Assembly: GCA_037893225.1 (NCBI GenBank)
Contig: JAZGUH010000088.1
Span: 1,028,501 to 1,092,500, forward strand
DNA length: 64,000 bases
Source of the DNA: Hippasteria phrygiana
Lineage: Eukaryota; Echinodermata; Asteroidea; Valvatida; Goniasteridae
Direction of reading: 5' to 3'
Part shown: positions 62,809 to 64,000 of the stretch, piece after piece
Layout: each line of letters starts with the position of its first letter
Numbering within the stretch: the stretch's first letter is position 1
Position numbers and translations under genes: made by a program
Notes under the pieces: generated by a model
The model's database searches: none
Seen by the model: the letters and a program-made list of their open reading frames with translations, nothing else
What the model was told of the DNA's origin: nothing

Positions 62809-62906
62809 CTGGGTGAAGTTGATATGGTGAAGATGGATGGTCGATGAAGTGGACACGTGAAGAAATGGACAGATTGGAGCAAGTTCGAGCAAAGAACATT
62901 GGTTAA

Positions 62907-63239
62907 CACCTCTCGAATACAACAGCCATATCCACGGTTCGAAAAACCACCTAGCTGGTTGTAATTTATACGTGCATTCCTGCATATACATGTACTCAAT
63001 CCATTCATATTTCAACTATATTGTGCTATATTGTATGGGAGTGTAATGAATAGATGGAGCTTTTTCAAACAAAGCTTTATTTACACAAGGGGGGGGGGGG
63101 GGGGGGGCTCCAGGTGCAATGAATAGGACCACTCTATTTCAGTGTGGTGCCTATTGTCTGCATTTACGCTTGGCTGCACAACTAATTCTTGGCATACCAG
63201 CCACCCATCAATGACAGCCAGACATATACATGTAAGGAG
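62907..63239 (-). mobile_element. TTAA-type MITE family M, reverse, with poly-G
   Basis: TTAA at 62903-62906, decayed TCAA on the right. A G run of ~18 lies at 63090-63107 between TTTACACAA and CTCCAGGTG, the same position as in the other family copies. Confidence 0.83.
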
Positions 63240-63329
63240 TCAAAGGAGACGTCATAGATATCCAGTTTTACAATATTACCATGTCTTACAATAAAAGAAA
63301 GATCTCAATGTTGGTATCAAAAAGGGTCG

Positions 63330-63585
63330 GTTAGTCAAATTTTTTTTTTTACCATCCATGAAAACAATACATGTCGTGTAACTTGGAAGTCGGGAGGCAA
63401 AAAGTAAGCAAGTGAGATTCATGGCGTAATGCACAATTGTGCCGTCACAGATTTATTCAAAGAATCATTTTAATAAAACTTTTGAACATTTCTTGAAAAA
63501 AAAAAAATAAAAATAAAACGTGACCCGACTTTTGTGACTTTGGGTCGGTCACTGAGGACAGCACAACTATTTTGTTTTGCCTGAC
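63330..63585 (-). repeat. Dispersed repeat family N copy, reverse
   Basis: TACCATCCATGAAAACAATA, GCACAATTGTGCCGTCAC, TGACTTTGGGTCGGTC. It pairs with 26078-26350. Confidence 0.7.
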
Positions 63586-63764
63586 ATCAATTGGCTTCTG
63601 AATATGGACATTTTTGATAAAATCAAAAATGTTGAAATAACTCCCCAGGACTGCTATGAAGAAGGTGAAAATTCATTGCAACATAAAGAAAGTTGTTCTA
63701 TATGCATTCGAGACATAAAATCCTACTGCATAAGTCCTTTAATCAGCGGTTGATTATTAGGGAT

Positions 63765-63915
63765 GTATCTTACATTTGTACACTAACGTCAAAGGGCAGA
63801 TGATAGTTAGTCAAACTATTGTGTCACTGGTCCCATCTTCACTTGTCACAGTTTAGCATGACAAACATTGCTATTGATAACCAGTGTAACGTACAATGTA
63901 CATGTACACTGTAGG
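63765..63915 (+). repeat. Short dispersed repeat (pair with 50375-50545)
   Basis: AGTTAGTCAAACTATTGTGT, TTGTCACAGTTTAGCATGA and GCTATTGATAACCAGTG. Confidence 0.7.
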
Positions 63916-64000
63916 CTGGTTTCGATTGGACATGCTTGGCAAGCCGGGGTTTGAGCAAGATTAGTCTATCAATTGTCACCAATAATTTACTTTAGTCTTC

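Noticed and set aside
62653..63015. A separate 225-residue minus-strand gene
   Set aside because: Only 62650-62808 resembles RALGAPA. The extension upstream overlaps a TTAA MITE and the downstream part is intron read-through.

Overview
The window is one long stretch of animal (metazoan) nuclear DNA. On the minus strand it carries most of a single large, intron-rich gene, an orthologue of the Ral GTPase-activating protein alpha subunit (RALGAPA1/RALGAPA2 family, formerly GARNL1/TULIP). I could place 29 coding exons between 62808 and 11448. Every junction has AG/GT splice signals and every phase matches its neighbour. The joined exons give 4,696 nt, or 1,565 codons plus one base, with no internal stop. 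The exons run from the region aligning near residue 500 of the vertebrate protein to just past the RapGAP catalytic core. The first N-terminal exons lie beyond 64000. The last exon or exons, after 11448, were not recognised.

Organism: single-copy RALGAPA-like exons, a very high load of short non-autonomous DNA transposons, tRNA-derived repeats, long G/C homopolymers and an RTE-like LINE remnant all fit an invertebrate deuterostome. An echinoderm is my best guess, but this is inferred from style and not proven.

Layout: 1-11447 lies 3' of the last recognised exon. It holds a 20-copy 44-bp tandem array (4966-5853), poly-G tracts, a complex fold-back repeat block (1640-3015) and several MITEs. 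From 11448 to 19617 are the RapGAP-domain exons, with a (CCCCCG)n tract at 14888-15250 that is (GGGGGC)n in the sense strand of the gene. From 21078 to 33502 are exons separated by introns with fold-back elements, an hAT-like insertion with an 8-bp target duplication, SINE-like copies and a 23-bp minisatellite. From 34323 to 49584 are closely spaced mid-protein exons, again with nested elements. From 49585 to 62808 are the upstream exons, plus two decayed transposase or recombinase fossils: a pogo/Tigger-like fragment near 53205-53590 and a Crypton-like fragment near 58076-58395.

No second functional protein-coding gene, rRNA, CRISPR array or convincing tRNA gene is visible. The most notable structure outside the gene is the layering of mobile elements. 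At least eight insertions can be read as element-inside-element with intact or near-intact empty sites, including hAT (8 bp), TTAA-type and 6-bp-duplication families.
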